Source: Nocardia crassostreae
Lineage (GTDB): Bacteria; Actinomycetota; Actinomycetes; Mycobacteriales; Mycobacteriaceae
Direction of reading: 5' to 3'
Assembly: GCF_001613405.1 (NCBI RefSeq)
Contig: NZ_BDCH01000010.1
Coordinates: 120,982 to 184,981, forward strand
Length of the DNA stretch: 64,000 nt
Positions 37,446 to 45,515 of this stretch are shown here, one piece after another. Below the pieces are notes generated by a model, which searched no databases, was not told the DNA's origin, and was given only the letters and a program-made list of their open reading frames with translations. Made by a program: the position numbers and the translations under genes. Numbering within the stretch: the first letter of the stretch is position 1; every line of letters begins with the position of its first letter.

Positions 37446-38474
37446 CTACTGCTTCGGTAGCTCGTGGTGTCCGCCGAATGCCTGGCGCATGGCGGAGAGC
37501 ACCTTGTCGGCGTACAGGGCATTGCCGCGCGAGGAGAACCGCTGGAACAGTGCCGCCGACAACACGGGCGCGGGCACGCCCTCGTCGATGGCGGCGTCCA
37601 CGGTCCACCGGCCCTCGCCGGAGTCGGAGACGCGCCCGCCGAAGGAATCCAGGTTGGGATCGGCGTACAGCTCGGCCGCGGTGAGGTCGAGCAGCCAGGA
37701 GGCGACCACCGAACCGCGCCGCCACACCTCGGTGACCTCGGGCAGATCGATGTCGTACTGGTAGTACTCCGGATTCTCCAGCGGCGTCACCTCGGCGGAG
37801 TGCTCCGCGTCCTGCTGCTTGCCCACATTGGCGTTGTGCAGGATGTTCATGCCCTCGGCGTAGGCGGCCATGGCGCCGTATTCGATGCCGTTGTGCACCA
37901 TCTTCACGAAGTGACCCGCGCCCGCCGGGCCGCAGTGCAGATAGCCCTGTTCGGCCGGGCTGGGCGCACCGGTGCGGCCGGGGGTGCGCGGTGCGGCGTC
38001 GACCCCTGGTGCGATGGATTTCAGCAGCGGTTCGAGGTATTCGACGGTGGCGTCCTCGCCGCCGATCATCAGGCAGTAGCCGCGGGTGCGGCCGAACACG
38101 CCGCCGGAGGTGCCGATGTCGACATAGTGAATGCCCTTGGGAGTCAGCGCCTTCGAGCGCTTGATGTCCTCGTGGTAGCGGCTGTTGCCGCCGTCGATGA
38201 TGATATCGCCGGGTTCGAGGAGACCGGACAGTTCGTCGATGACCGCACCGGTGGCACCGGCCGGGATCATGACCCAGACCACCCGGGGCGTCTCGAGCAT
38301 GGCCACGAACTTGGCCAGATCGGTGCTACCGGAGAAGCTGTGACCCAGTTCGGCGGAGAGTTCGTCGATATGCGGGCGGTGGCGTTCGTAGCCGACCGCG
38401 GTGTGCCCGTCCTCGACGATGCGCCGCACGATATTGGCGCCCATCCGGCCGAGCCCGATCATTCCGAGCTGCAT
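37446..38474 (-). CDS. 6-phosphogluconate dehydrogenase, decarboxylating (short form)
   Basis: A 342-residue enzyme converting 6-phosphogluconate to ribulose-5-phosphate with CO2 release and a reduced nicotinamide. It shows the Rossmann GLGRMGANI (6-14), DGGNSRYHED, GTSGGVFG and the catalytic GHFVKMVHNGIEYG. It is shorter than the 470-residue dimeric enzymes, as in the usually NAD-linked GndA/Gnd2 class. The second of two near ATGs (38474) was chosen: GAGGAG lies six bases upstream of it but directly abuts the first ATG. An insert of about 20 residues (PGRTGAPSPAEQ) interrupts the middle. Confidence 0.9.
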   Translation of the reverse strand: MQLGMIGLGRMGANIVRRIVEDGHTAVGYERHRPHIDELSAELGHSFSGSTDLAKFVAMLETPRVVWVMIPAGATGAVIDELSGLLEPGDIIIDGGNSRYHEDIKRSKALTPKGIHYVDIGTSGGVFGRTRGYCLMIGGEDATVEYLEPLLKSIAPGVDAAPRTPGRTGAPSPAEQGYLHCGPAGAGHFVKMVHNGIEYGAMAAYAEGMNILHNANVGKQQDAEHSAEVTPLENPEYYQYDIDLPEVTEVWRRGSVVASWLLDLTAAELYADPNLDSFGGRVSDSGEGRWTVDAAIDEGVPAPVLSAALFQRFSSRGNALYADKVLSAMRQAFGGHHELPKQ

Positions 38475-38929
38475 ACTCATCTCCTCGTGTCGGTTTCTCT
38501 GCCCGGTTCTAGCTACTTGTCCGATTGTCCCAGGGTGGCCCGGCGCGCGAATTTTCCGGTCGCCGCGAACGCGTGTGTAACGCCCCCGAGCAGGAGTCGA
38601 TAGACGGGGTGGCTCCGTGCTGTTGCCAGACCCCCGACCCGGCAACCGCACGGAGCTCTGTACCGTCTCCCCGGATATTCAGCGCACGGCCGAGAGCCGT
38701 GGACCGTCGAGCACGCGTGCCGGCGGTTGGGATCCGCACCGATTGTGGGCGTACCCGGGGAGATACCCGGGCCTCACGAAATCAGTTGTCGCCTTCGCAC
38801 ACCCGAGTATTGGTTTGCTGTTGGTTTGCTCTGCTTGGTGTGGAGCTGCACGTTGTCGGGGTTGCCCACTATGGTGGGCGGTGAACTCGCGCTGTGTGAG
38901 TCGGCATTCAACCATTGGGAGGATAGTTC
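38475..38929. other. 455-base intergenic region between divergent genes
   Basis: Separates the 6-phosphogluconate dehydrogenase and VanW genes and must hold both promoters. The right half (38780-38920) is clearly less GC-rich than its surroundings and contains a short direct repeat TTGGTTTGCT near 38812. Short open frames on both strands lack ribosome sites and family resemblance. No RNA gene, riboswitch or mobile element was recognised. Confidence 0.5.
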
Positions 38930-40675
38930 GTGACCAGCGGTAGTCCCAGGCGGCATACGCGTGCGCGCAGCGCCGCCGAGGATTCGGCGTCCGGACGGCA
39001 GATCCTGAACTCCGCGGCCGCACGCCGCGCCGGAATCGCGGCGGGTGTGCTGATGGCGGCAGGCGGTTTGGCCTTCGCAGTGGATTGGTCGCTATCGTCC
39101 GGCGAGGTGCCGCGTGGCGTGCAGGTCGCGGGCATCGATATCGGCGGTATGGACCGGTCGCTGGCGCAGTCCCGGCTGGAGAACGTGCTGAATCAGCGCG
39201 CCGCGCAGCCGCTCACGGTGCAAATCGGTGATGTGCGAACCGAATTGGTGCCGCGCGACGCCGGTCTGTCGGTGGACTGGGACGGCACCTGGGACCGCAT
39301 CGGCGGCCAGCCCATGAACCCCTTCACCCGCCTGACTTCCTTCTTCACCACGCGAAAAGTGGAGCCCGCCGTCACCGTCGACGATGCCGCCATGGCCACG
39401 CAGCTGGAAACGCTACGGGCACACGACCGGCAACCGGTCGAGGGCGGCGTCGTCTTCGAGGACGCCAGACCCGTGCCGGTGCAACCGGTGCCCGGTCGAG
39501 TGCTCGACGCGCCCGCGGCCCGCGTTGCGCTGGCGGAACATTGGGCCGACGGACCGGTGCTGGAGCTGCCCGCCGTCGAAACCCTCGCGACGGTCCGCGC
39601 CGAGGCGGTGGACCGCGCCCTGCGCGAGCAGGCCGCGCCCGCGGTCGCCGCGCCCATCACCTTCACCGGTAAGGGCGGCAATGCCGTCCTGGCGCCCGCG
39701 CAGATCGCCGGTGCGCTGTCCTTCCACCCGAACGGCGAAGGCGGACTGAAGCTTTCGTACAACTCCGAGGCCCTGATCGCCGCGCTGGAGCCGCAGTTGA
39801 AGCCCACCGAGGTGGAGCCCAAGGACGCCACGTTCAACCTCAGCGGCGGCCGCCCCATCGTGATCCCCGCCGTCGTGGGCGACACCATCCAGTGGGACAA
39901 GACGCTGGAATCCTTCGACACCCTGGTGATTTCGGCGGGGGATCGGTCCCGGACCGTCGTCTACGAGCACGTGAAGCCCAAGCTCGCCACCGAGGACGCC
40001 GAGAAGCTCGGCGTGGTGCAGATGATCGGCACCTTCACCACCAGCGGCTTCAGCGGGCCCTCCGGCGTGAACATCAAGGTGGTCGCGCGCCAGGTCAACG
40101 GCGCCGTGGTGAAACCCGGAGACACCTTCTCGCTCAACGATTTCACCGGTCCGCGCGGGGTCGAGCAGGGCTATGTGGAATCCGGCATCATCGACAAGGG
40201 CCGCCCCAGCACCGCGGTGGGCGGCGGTATCAGCCAGTTCGCCACCACCCTCTACAACGCCGCGTATTTCGCGGGTATGGAGGATGCTGGCCACACCGAG
40301 CACAGCTATTACATCTCGCGCTATCCGGCCGCCCGCGAGGCCACCGTCTTCGACGGCGCCATCGATCTGAAGTTCAAGAACAACACCCCCTTCGGTGTCT
40401 TCATCGAGGCCGCCACCACCGATTCCGAGGTAACGGTCCGGCTGTGGAGCACCAAACTCGTTGAGGTCGAATCGATTACGGGGGACCGCACCAAACCGAC
40501 TGAGCCGCAGACCATTACCCTGCCCAAGGGGAAGGACTGCATCGCCACCGAGGGCGCGCCCGGTTTCACCACGTCCGACACCCGGGTGATCAAGGACGCT
40601 AAGACGGGCAAGGAGCTGTCCCGCACCACGCGCACGGTGAAATACGACCCGATACCGGTCGTCAAATGTGAGTAG
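38930..40675 (+). CDS. VanW-family membrane-anchored protein
   Basis: A 581-residue protein with an N-terminal cytosolic segment, one membrane helix (about 33-54) and an extracytoplasmic part containing two YoaR-like putative peptidoglycan-binding repeats (about 60-320) and a VanW domain (about 350-510: SGPSGVNIKVVARQVNG, GDTFSLNDFTGPR, GGGISQFATTLYNAAYFAG). A short C-terminal G5-like segment follows. The GTG start has GGGAGGA seven bases upstream. VanW domains occur with vancomycin-resistance genes but their activity is not known; the layout suggests a wall-contacting protein, not a resistance enzyme. No van genes are nearby. Confidence 0.88.
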   Translation: MTSGSPRRHTRARSAAEDSASGRQILNSAAARRAGIAAGVLMAAGGLAFAVDWSLSSGEVPRGVQVAGIDIGGMDRSLAQSRLENVLNQRAAQPLTVQIGDVRTELVPRDAGLSVDWDGTWDRIGGQPMNPFTRLTSFFTTRKVEPAVTVDDAAMATQLETLRAHDRQPVEGGVVFEDARPVPVQPVPGRVLDAPAARVALAEHWADGPVLELPAVETLATVRAEAVDRALREQAAPAVAAPITFTGKGGNAVLAPAQIAGALSFHPNGEGGLKLSYNSEALIAALEPQLKPTEVEPKDATFNLSGGRPIVIPAVVGDTIQWDKTLESFDTLVISAGDRSRTVVYEHVKPKLATEDAEKLGVVQMIGTFTTSGFSGPSGVNIKVVARQVNGAVVKPGDTFSLNDFTGPRGVEQGYVESGIIDKGRPSTAVGGGISQFATTLYNAAYFAGMEDAGHTEHSYYISRYPAAREATVFDGAIDLKFKNNTPFGVFIEAATTDSEVTVRLWSTKLVEVESITGDRTKPTEPQTITLPKGKDCIATEGAPGFTTSDTRVIKDAKTGKELSRTTRTVKYDPIPVVKCE

Positions 40676-40705
40676 CCCGGGGGACGGGAGCAGGGGAAGG
40701 GGTTG

Positions 40706-41809
40706 ATGTTGTCGGCGGTGCGACTCTCGCGGGCGGACAGGTGCGCCATGGTGCGAACCTGGTGGCGAGATCCGGTCGACTACACCTGGCTGGTGCATCG
40801 GCTCGAGGCCCGCGGCGCACTGGGCAGCTTCAAGATCGTGGTAGCGGCGGGCGGCGCGGTCATGTTCGTGATCGCCCTGCTGACCTGGGTGTCGCCCGCC
40901 GGGCCGTCCGGTCTCACGGGTCAGGTGGTGTTCGGGTTCGTGGCCGCCGGGGCGGGGCTGTGGACGCTGTACTGGTGGATCGCGCCCTGGCCGAGCGCGA
41001 ATACCTCGCTGCTGTTGCTGGGCGGTGCCGATGTGCTGGTCACGGCGGCCTGCCTGATGGACCGCAATCGGGTGTACGGCTCCCTCGGCGCCATCCTGCT
41101 GGTGGTGACCGGTGGCTACCTGACCTTCTTCCACGGCCCGCGGGTGCTGGCCGCGCACACCATCTGGTCACTGCTGTCGGTGCTCACGCTCAGCACGCTC
41201 ATGGTCATCACCGATACCGGTGACCTGGCCTTGGCCCTGTCCATCATCCTGATCATGGCGGCGGCCACCGTCCTGGTCCTGCCCGCCCTGCAATTCCTGT
41301 ACTGGCTGCTGCGCACCGACGCCCTGTCCGACCCGCTCACCATGCTGCTCAACCGCCGCGGCCTGGATTACTACCTGTCCCAATGGTTCGATTCCGCCGT
41401 GGACGACGCCATTGGCGTGATGATCATCGACCTGGACCGATTCAAGGCCGTCAACGACACCTACGGCCACTCCGCCGGTGACGAGGTCCTGGTGCGCGCG
41501 GCTCGCTGCATGCGCGCTGCCGTCGACCCGGGCGCCCTCGTAGCCCGCAGCGGCGGTGAGGAATTCGTGGTCATCACCCACCTGGACCGCGCCGCCGCCA
41601 TCATCGCCGCCGAGCGCATCCGCCGCTCCATAGCGACCGCCGCGGGCGCCCGCACCGCCATCACCGCCAGCATCGGCATCGCGGTCGACGACGGCGCCCT
41701 GCCGCACCCGACCCCGGATCAGCTTCTGCGAGCGGCGGATTCGGCGATGTACCGGGCAAAACGACTGGGCGGCAATGCCGTGATCCTGGCGGGCGCCGAA
41801 CCGGAATAG
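40706..41809 (+). CDS. Membrane diguanylate cyclase (GGDEF)
   Basis: A 367-residue protein: five to six N-terminal membrane helices (about 40-200) and a C-terminal GGDEF domain making cyclic di-GMP from GTP. The active site is GGEEF (283-287), an accepted catalytic variant, with the metal-binding DLDRFKAVND and GHSAGDEVL upstream. The RxxD inhibitory site normally five residues before GGDEF is absent (DPGALVARS), so product feedback inhibition is unlikely. ATG 40706 follows GGGGAAGG; TTG 40703 is also possible. It converges on the NIPSNAP gene with an eight-base gap. Confidence 0.92.
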   Translation: MLSAVRLSRADRCAMVRTWWRDPVDYTWLVHRLEARGALGSFKIVVAAGGAVMFVIALLTWVSPAGPSGLTGQVVFGFVAAGAGLWTLYWWIAPWPSANTSLLLLGGADVLVTAACLMDRNRVYGSLGAILLVVTGGYLTFFHGPRVLAAHTIWSLLSVLTLSTLMVITDTGDLALALSIILIMAAATVLVLPALQFLYWLLRTDALSDPLTMLLNRRGLDYYLSQWFDSAVDDAIGVMIIDLDRFKAVNDTYGHSAGDEVLVRAARCMRAAVDPGALVARSGGEEFVVITHLDRAAAIIAAERIRRSIATAAGARTAITASIGIAVDDGALPHPTPDQLLRAADSAMYRAKRLGGNAVILAGAEPE

Positions 41810-41817
41810 GTACGGTC

Positions 41818-42537
41818 TCAGCGCAGCAGTGAGCGCGAGGTCGGCGCGAGGAGTAGTTGCTCGGCCGGGGCGCACGACCGGGCGCCCAGCTCCGGCAGGA
41901 CCCGCTCGGTCCAGTCCCGTGACGCTGCGAGCGCGTCGAGCGCCGCGGTGCGCGCGTCCGCATCGGGAAACAGTGCGAACCAGGCGAATACCGTCTCCGT
42001 CCGCACCGGCAGCCGGGTGAAATCGTTCGGCGTCGGATCGGTGCGATAGCAGCCGATCGGGCTCATGCCCAGGGCCGGGCGAACCCGGTCGTCGAAGAAC
42101 TCGGCGAACTCCCGCGGATCGCCCGCCGGATAGTAGATCGTCGCCAGAGCACGGGATTGCGGCGACTCGACGGCTCTGGCCGGTGGGCGTTGCCCGGACA
42201 GGTCGAAGGCGGAGTCAGCGGTCGCAGGGCGCAGGAGCAACGCGTTGTCGGTGTCCACCATCGTTGCTCGGGCGGCCGGGGCGTGCTCGCGCCAGACCGG
42301 GCCGTCGATGTAGAACGCGGTGAGGGACGCCGTGCGGGCGGGGATATCCGGGAACGCTCGCATCCATACGAAACGGTCCGGATTCGACTCGTCGCGGAAC
42401 TGTCCGGCGATTCGCATGCCGACCGCTTCCTGGGTTTCCACGAGTTCGCGGTCGAACAGGTCGATCATGATGTCGCGCGTGCCCGGTCGCAGGGTGTACT
42501 GCCGCAATTCGACTACAGGCCAAGGGTTTTCCACCAT
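41818..42537 (-). CDS. NIPSNAP-family protein
   Basis: A 239-residue protein with two dimeric alpha/beta-barrel-like halves: VVELRQYTLRPGTRDIMIDLFDRELVETQE at the start and ALATIYYPAGDPREFAEFFDDRVRPAL in the second half. The ELRxYxLxPG opening is the NIPSNAP hallmark. No catalytic role is established for bacterial members; some related folds bind haem or small ligands. Predicted soluble. Divergent from the NUDIX gene. Confidence 0.85.
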   Translation of the reverse strand: MVENPWPVVELRQYTLRPGTRDIMIDLFDRELVETQEAVGMRIAGQFRDESNPDRFVWMRAFPDIPARTASLTAFYIDGPVWREHAPAARATMVDTDNALLLRPATADSAFDLSGQRPPARAVESPQSRALATIYYPAGDPREFAEFFDDRVRPALGMSPIGCYRTDPTPNDFTRLPVRTETVFAWFALFPDADARTAALDALAASRDWTERVLPELGARSCAPAEQLLLAPTSRSLLR

Positions 42538-42642
42538 GGGACGACTGTGTCAGTGGGAACGGCCGCGTTCGAGTGGCCCGGAAGACTATATTCGTCAATA
42601 TCTGGCCAGCGGGCGGATCGCGTGCGCCATAAGATCGTTCGC

Positions 42643-43140
42643 ATGGGAATCCAGCGCGCTACGGCTCGGGTGATCCTGGTCGATCCGGACGATCGCGTTC
42701 TGCTCTTCCGCTTCCGGCCGCCGCCGCCCTTCGACCCCGATCCGGGCTGGCTCACGCCGGGTGGCGGGCTCGATCCCGGCGAGAGTTTCGAGGACGGTGC
42801 GGTCCGGGAAGTGTTCGAGGAGACCGGATATCGCATCGATCGGGCGCAGTTGAGCCCGGTGGTGGCGGTCAGTGCCGGGCAGTGGTAGAGTGACGACGGC
42901 ACGGTGTACGGCGCCACCGATTCCTACTTCTTCGTGCGGGCGGCGGCCTTCGAGGTGGACGTGTCCGGTCATGAGGAGATCGAACGCACTGCGCTGTCCG
43001 GCCATCGCTGGTGGGCGCTGCCGGAGTTGCGCGGCACGTCCGATCACGTCTTCCCATTGGGTCTGGCCGAACTGCTGGAACGGCTGCTGGCCGGGGACGT
43101 TCCGGGCGAACCGGTGCGGCTGCCGTGGCGGCGAGACTGA
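42643..43140 (+). pseudogene. NUDIX hydrolase interrupted by an in-frame amber codon
   Basis: The frame begins MGIQRATARVILVD and contains a complete Nudix box (Gly41-x5-Glu47-x7-Arg55-Glu56-x2-Glu59-Glu60-x-Gly62) for Mg-dependent hydrolysis of a nucleoside-diphosphate-linked substrate. Codon 82 is TAG (42886-42888), directly after VSAGQW. The same frame then continues with clearly related sequence (YGATDSYFFVRAAAFEVD, HRWWALPELRG) to a TGA at 43138-43140. Total coding potential is 165 residues, a normal Nudix length. One base change explains the break, so it is a recent pseudogene or a sequencing error. The truncated product would retain the Nudix box but lose the last beta strands and helix. 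Confidence 0.85.
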
Positions 43141-43147
43141 CGGCGGC

Positions 43148-43618
43148 TCAGCCGCATTCCGCGACGACGCGACTGCTGCCCTTGCCGAGCTTGCGGAAGT
43201 CGTCGCTGGACAAACCCAGGGTGGCGGGGTTGATGGTGATCGAACCCGACTTGTAGCCCTCGTCGATGATCTTCCCGATACCGCTCTGCGAGATGCCTTC
43301 CGCGACATAGATATTGGCAATGCAGTCGGCGGTCTGCTCGTTCAGCTTCGCCTTGTCCTGCAGGGACTGCGAGATCTGCTCGGTGGTCAGCCCGCCGGAG
43401 GCGACGGCCCCGCCCGACGTGGTCGTCGTGCCGCCCGGTGTGGTGAGGGTCGAGGACGTGGTCGGCGCGCCCGAGGTCGTGGTGACCGGGGCGGAGGTCA
43501 CCACGGCCGCGGAGGTCGTGGGCGCGGCGAGCGGCGCGGGCTGGGTCGACTCCTTGCTACTGCAGGCGGCCAGCACCGGCAGCGCCAGCAATGCCACGAC
43601 GACAACGGATTTCTTCAT
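43148..43618 (-). CDS. Putative lipoprotein, paralogue of the next gene
   Basis: A 156-residue exported lipoprotein: signal peptide MKKSVVVVALLALPVLAAC with lipobox LAAC, a Thr/Ser/Pro-rich linker of about 60 residues, then a compact C-terminal domain (TTEQISQSLQDKAKL, ADCIANIYVAEGISQSGIGKIIDEG, VVAEC) with two cysteines that could pair. The same Cys-spaced domain occurs in the neighbour at 43722-44048 without the long linker. ATG 43618 gives the clean signal peptide. Function unknown; anchored outside the plasma membrane. Confidence 0.75.
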   Translation of the reverse strand: MKKSVVVVALLALPVLAACSSKESTQPAPLAAPTTSAAVVTSAPVTTTSGAPTTSSTLTTPGGTTTTSGGAVASGGLTTEQISQSLQDKAKLNEQTADCIANIYVAEGISQSGIGKIIDEGYKSGSITINPATLGLSSDDFRKLGKGSSRVVAECG

Positions 43619-43721
43619 CGCAGTCCTCAGATCTCTTGGGTGACAGGTCGTCACGTCACTCCAGAGAATGGGCCGGACCGCTTGCGATCAGGTGGTGGAA
43701 TGCCTTAAAACCGCAGGCAGC

Positions 43722-44048
43722 TCACTTCTTCAGGCATTCACCGACAATCTTGTTGGTGGCCTCGCGCGCCTTGTTCGCGTCCTCGCCGGTCATGCCGAGC
43801 TCCTCCATATTGGTGGCGGAGGCGGCCTTCTGATCGTTCTTGATCATCAGCCGCAGCCCGTCCTGCGAAATCCCCTGTTCCACATAGATGCGCGCGGCGC
43901 AGTCGGCCAGCGCCGCATCCTTGAGGCCACCGTCCTGCAGCGCCTTGGACACCTCCGCCTGGGTGACGGCGGGAGCCTTGTCGTCACTGCCGCATGCGGC
44001 CAGCAGCGGCAATGCGACGAGCGCGGCGGCGAGCAGGGAAATACGCAC
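43722..44048 (-). CDS. Putative small lipoprotein, paralogue of the downstream gene
   Basis: A 108-residue lipoprotein with lipobox LAAC (VRISLLAAALVALPLLAAC) and a domain closely paralleling the neighbour: VTQAEVSKALQDGGL, LADCAARIYVEQGISQDGLRLMIKND, NKIVGECLKK. Two cysteines occupy equivalent places. GTG 44048 has GAGGA four bases upstream; another GTG at 44066 is possible. It lies upstream of the longer paralogue on the same strand, as a tandem duplication. Confidence 0.75.
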   Translation of the reverse strand: MRISLLAAALVALPLLAACGSDDKAPAVTQAEVSKALQDGGLKDAALADCAARIYVEQGISQDGLRLMIKNDQKAASATNMEELGMTGEDANKAREATNKIVGECLKK

Positions 44049-44093
44049 TGGTTCCTCGTTTCTCACGGAACTGGATATGCCGCAGAGACGATC

Positions 44094-44390
44094 TCACAGA
44101 TCCATGGCCGCGCGCAGCGCTGTGTCGATCCGATCCGCGGTCTCGGCGTCCACGGCATCGATGCGCCGCGCCAGCCAGCCGCGATAGATGCGGCCCAGAT
44201 TCCCGGCATGCACCCAGCCGTGACCCGGAATGGGCACGGCCAGAATGTCGCGCGGATCCTCGGCCTCCACCTCGGCGGCGATCAGCCAGGGTCGCGGTGA
44301 CTCGTTGATGCCGTCACTGCTGATGAGAATGATGTTGCGTGTCTTGCGGGTGCCGTGTGGGTGATAGACCCAGAGTTCACCCCTGCGCAC
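44094..44390 (-). CDS. MazF/PemK-like toxin
   Basis: A 98-residue protein with the MazF-fold opening VRRGELWVYHPHGTRKTRNIILISSDGIN, the RGE(L/I)W and ISSD-N elements of that family, and a short helical end. Family members are sequence-specific endoribonucleases that stop translation. The GTG start has AAGGAG four bases upstream and lies 14 bases inside the end of the antitoxin gene, so expression is coupled. Several family residues are divergent, so activity is a prediction. Confidence 0.7.
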   Translation of the reverse strand: MRRGELWVYHPHGTRKTRNIILISSDGINESPRPWLIAAEVEAEDPRDILAVPIPGHGWVHAGNLGRIYRGWLARRIDAVDAETADRIDTALRAAMDL

Positions 44391-44601
44391 GCAGCTCCTT
44401 CTCCGCCGCGGCGCGTTCGCGCTCGTCGGCCTCCGCCATATCGACCGGGTCGGGTGCGGGCAGGCAACCGGTGCGCACGGCTTCGCGCCGCGCCGCGCGC
44501 GATATCCACGCCGAGGGTGACATGCCCGCGCGGGCCGCCGCCTGTTCCGCATACGACCAGGCCGCCGCGTCCAGCGACAAGGTCACTTTCCGGGTTGCCA
44601 T
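44377..44601 (-). CDS. Ribbon-helix-helix-like antitoxin
   Basis: A 74-residue protein: MATRKVTLSLDAAAWSYAEQAA fits a ribbon-helix-helix DNA-binding N-terminus, followed by a charged helical C-terminus (ADERERAAAEKELRAQG) of the kind that wraps a toxin. It precedes and overlaps the MazF-like gene, the standard antitoxin-first order. AAAAGGT sits directly before the ATG. Autorepression is the usual mode. Confidence 0.7.
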   Translation of the reverse strand: MATRKVTLSLDAAAWSYAEQAAARAGMSPSAWISRAARREAVRTGCLPAPDPVDMAEADERERAAAEKELRAQG

Positions 44602-44723
44602 ACCTTTTATCGTACCGCCGGAGGGCTCTTGCCACGCTTGCCGTTACCGGCCGAAAATCTCGATTGGCGGCCGGTGGGCCGCTGTTAGGGTCGATCCGCA
44701 GGGACCATTCCGGGGAGTCGACG

Positions 44724-45500
44724 ATGACCAAGCTGAACCATTTCCGCGCGGGCAGCGGGGAGCCGCTCGTACTCGTGCACGGCGTCGGGAGCCGCTGGCA
44801 GGTCTGGGAGCCCATTGTCGGCCTGCTCGCCGAATCGTTCGATGTCATCGCCGTCGATCTGCCGGGTTTCGGCGGGAGCCGACCGCTGCCGACCACCACG
44901 GTGTCCACGCTCGCCGACGCTCTGGTCGAATTCCTCGCCGCGGAAGGCATCGAAAGACCGCATCTGGGCGGCAATTCCATGGGCGGCGGCATCGCCCTGG
45001 ATCTGGCGGCGCGCGGGCTGGCCCGGTCCGTCACCGCGTACTCGCCCATCGGGTTCTGGGACAGGGCCGGTCGCATCTGGTGCCAGCAGGCGCTGGGCCG
45101 GGCGAAGGATCTCAGCAAGGTGCTGCACCCGGCCGTCCCGGGCCTGGCCGGAAATATCGCGGGGCGGACGACGCTCATGGGCCTGGTGCTCGGCAAGCCG
45201 TGGGCGGTCGATCCGCAGGTCGCCGCGGACACCATCGACGCCCTGCTCGCCAGCGAGGGCTTCCCGCCCGCCCTGGCCTCTTTCACCGATTTCCGATTGC
45301 CCGATCGCAGCGCCGTCGCCGCTGTCCCGGTGACCATTGCCTGGGGCAATCGTGACATTCTGCTCACGTACGCCACCCAGGCCCGGCGCGCCCGCGAGGT
45401 GCTGCCCGAGGCACGGCATGTCACGCTGCCCGGCAGCGGTCACACGCCGTTCTACGACGACCCGCCCGGCTGCGCCCGGCTCCTGCTGGACCAGCTCTGA
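44724..45500 (+). CDS. Alpha/beta hydrolase
   Basis: A 258-residue hydrolase with oxyanion strand PLVLVHGVGSRW, nucleophile elbow GNSMGG (Ser), acid in GNRDIL and base in GSGHTPFYDDP, so a complete triad. No signal peptide. GGGGAG lies upstream of the ATG. The next gene, a crotonase, begins 15 bases after its stop, so the two are likely one transcript, perhaps handling an acyl or ring-cleavage intermediate. Substrate unknown. Confidence 0.87.
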   Translation: MTKLNHFRAGSGEPLVLVHGVGSRWQVWEPIVGLLAESFDVIAVDLPGFGGSRPLPTTTVSTLADALVEFLAAEGIERPHLGGNSMGGGIALDLAARGLARSVTAYSPIGFWDRAGRIWCQQALGRAKDLSKVLHPAVPGLAGNIAGRTTLMGLVLGKPWAVDPQVAADTIDALLASEGFPPALASFTDFRLPDRSAVAAVPVTIAWGNRDILLTYATQARRAREVLPEARHVTLPGSGHTPFYDDPPGCARLLLDQL

Positions 45501-45515
45501 CCTGAAGGAACGACC

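Noticed and set aside
38475..38929. Riboswitch or small RNA in the long gap before VanW
   Set aside because: No conserved riboswitch core or strong ordered pairing was recognised; only a short direct repeat.
38930..40675. VanW gene as part of a vancomycin-resistance cluster
   Set aside because: No vanH/A/X, vanR/S or D-Ala-D-Lac genes nearby; the domain is widespread as a wall-associated protein.
42886..42888. Amber codon read as pyrrolysine or programmed readthrough
   Set aside because: No accessory genes or structured readthrough element are visible; a point mutation or sequencing error is simpler.
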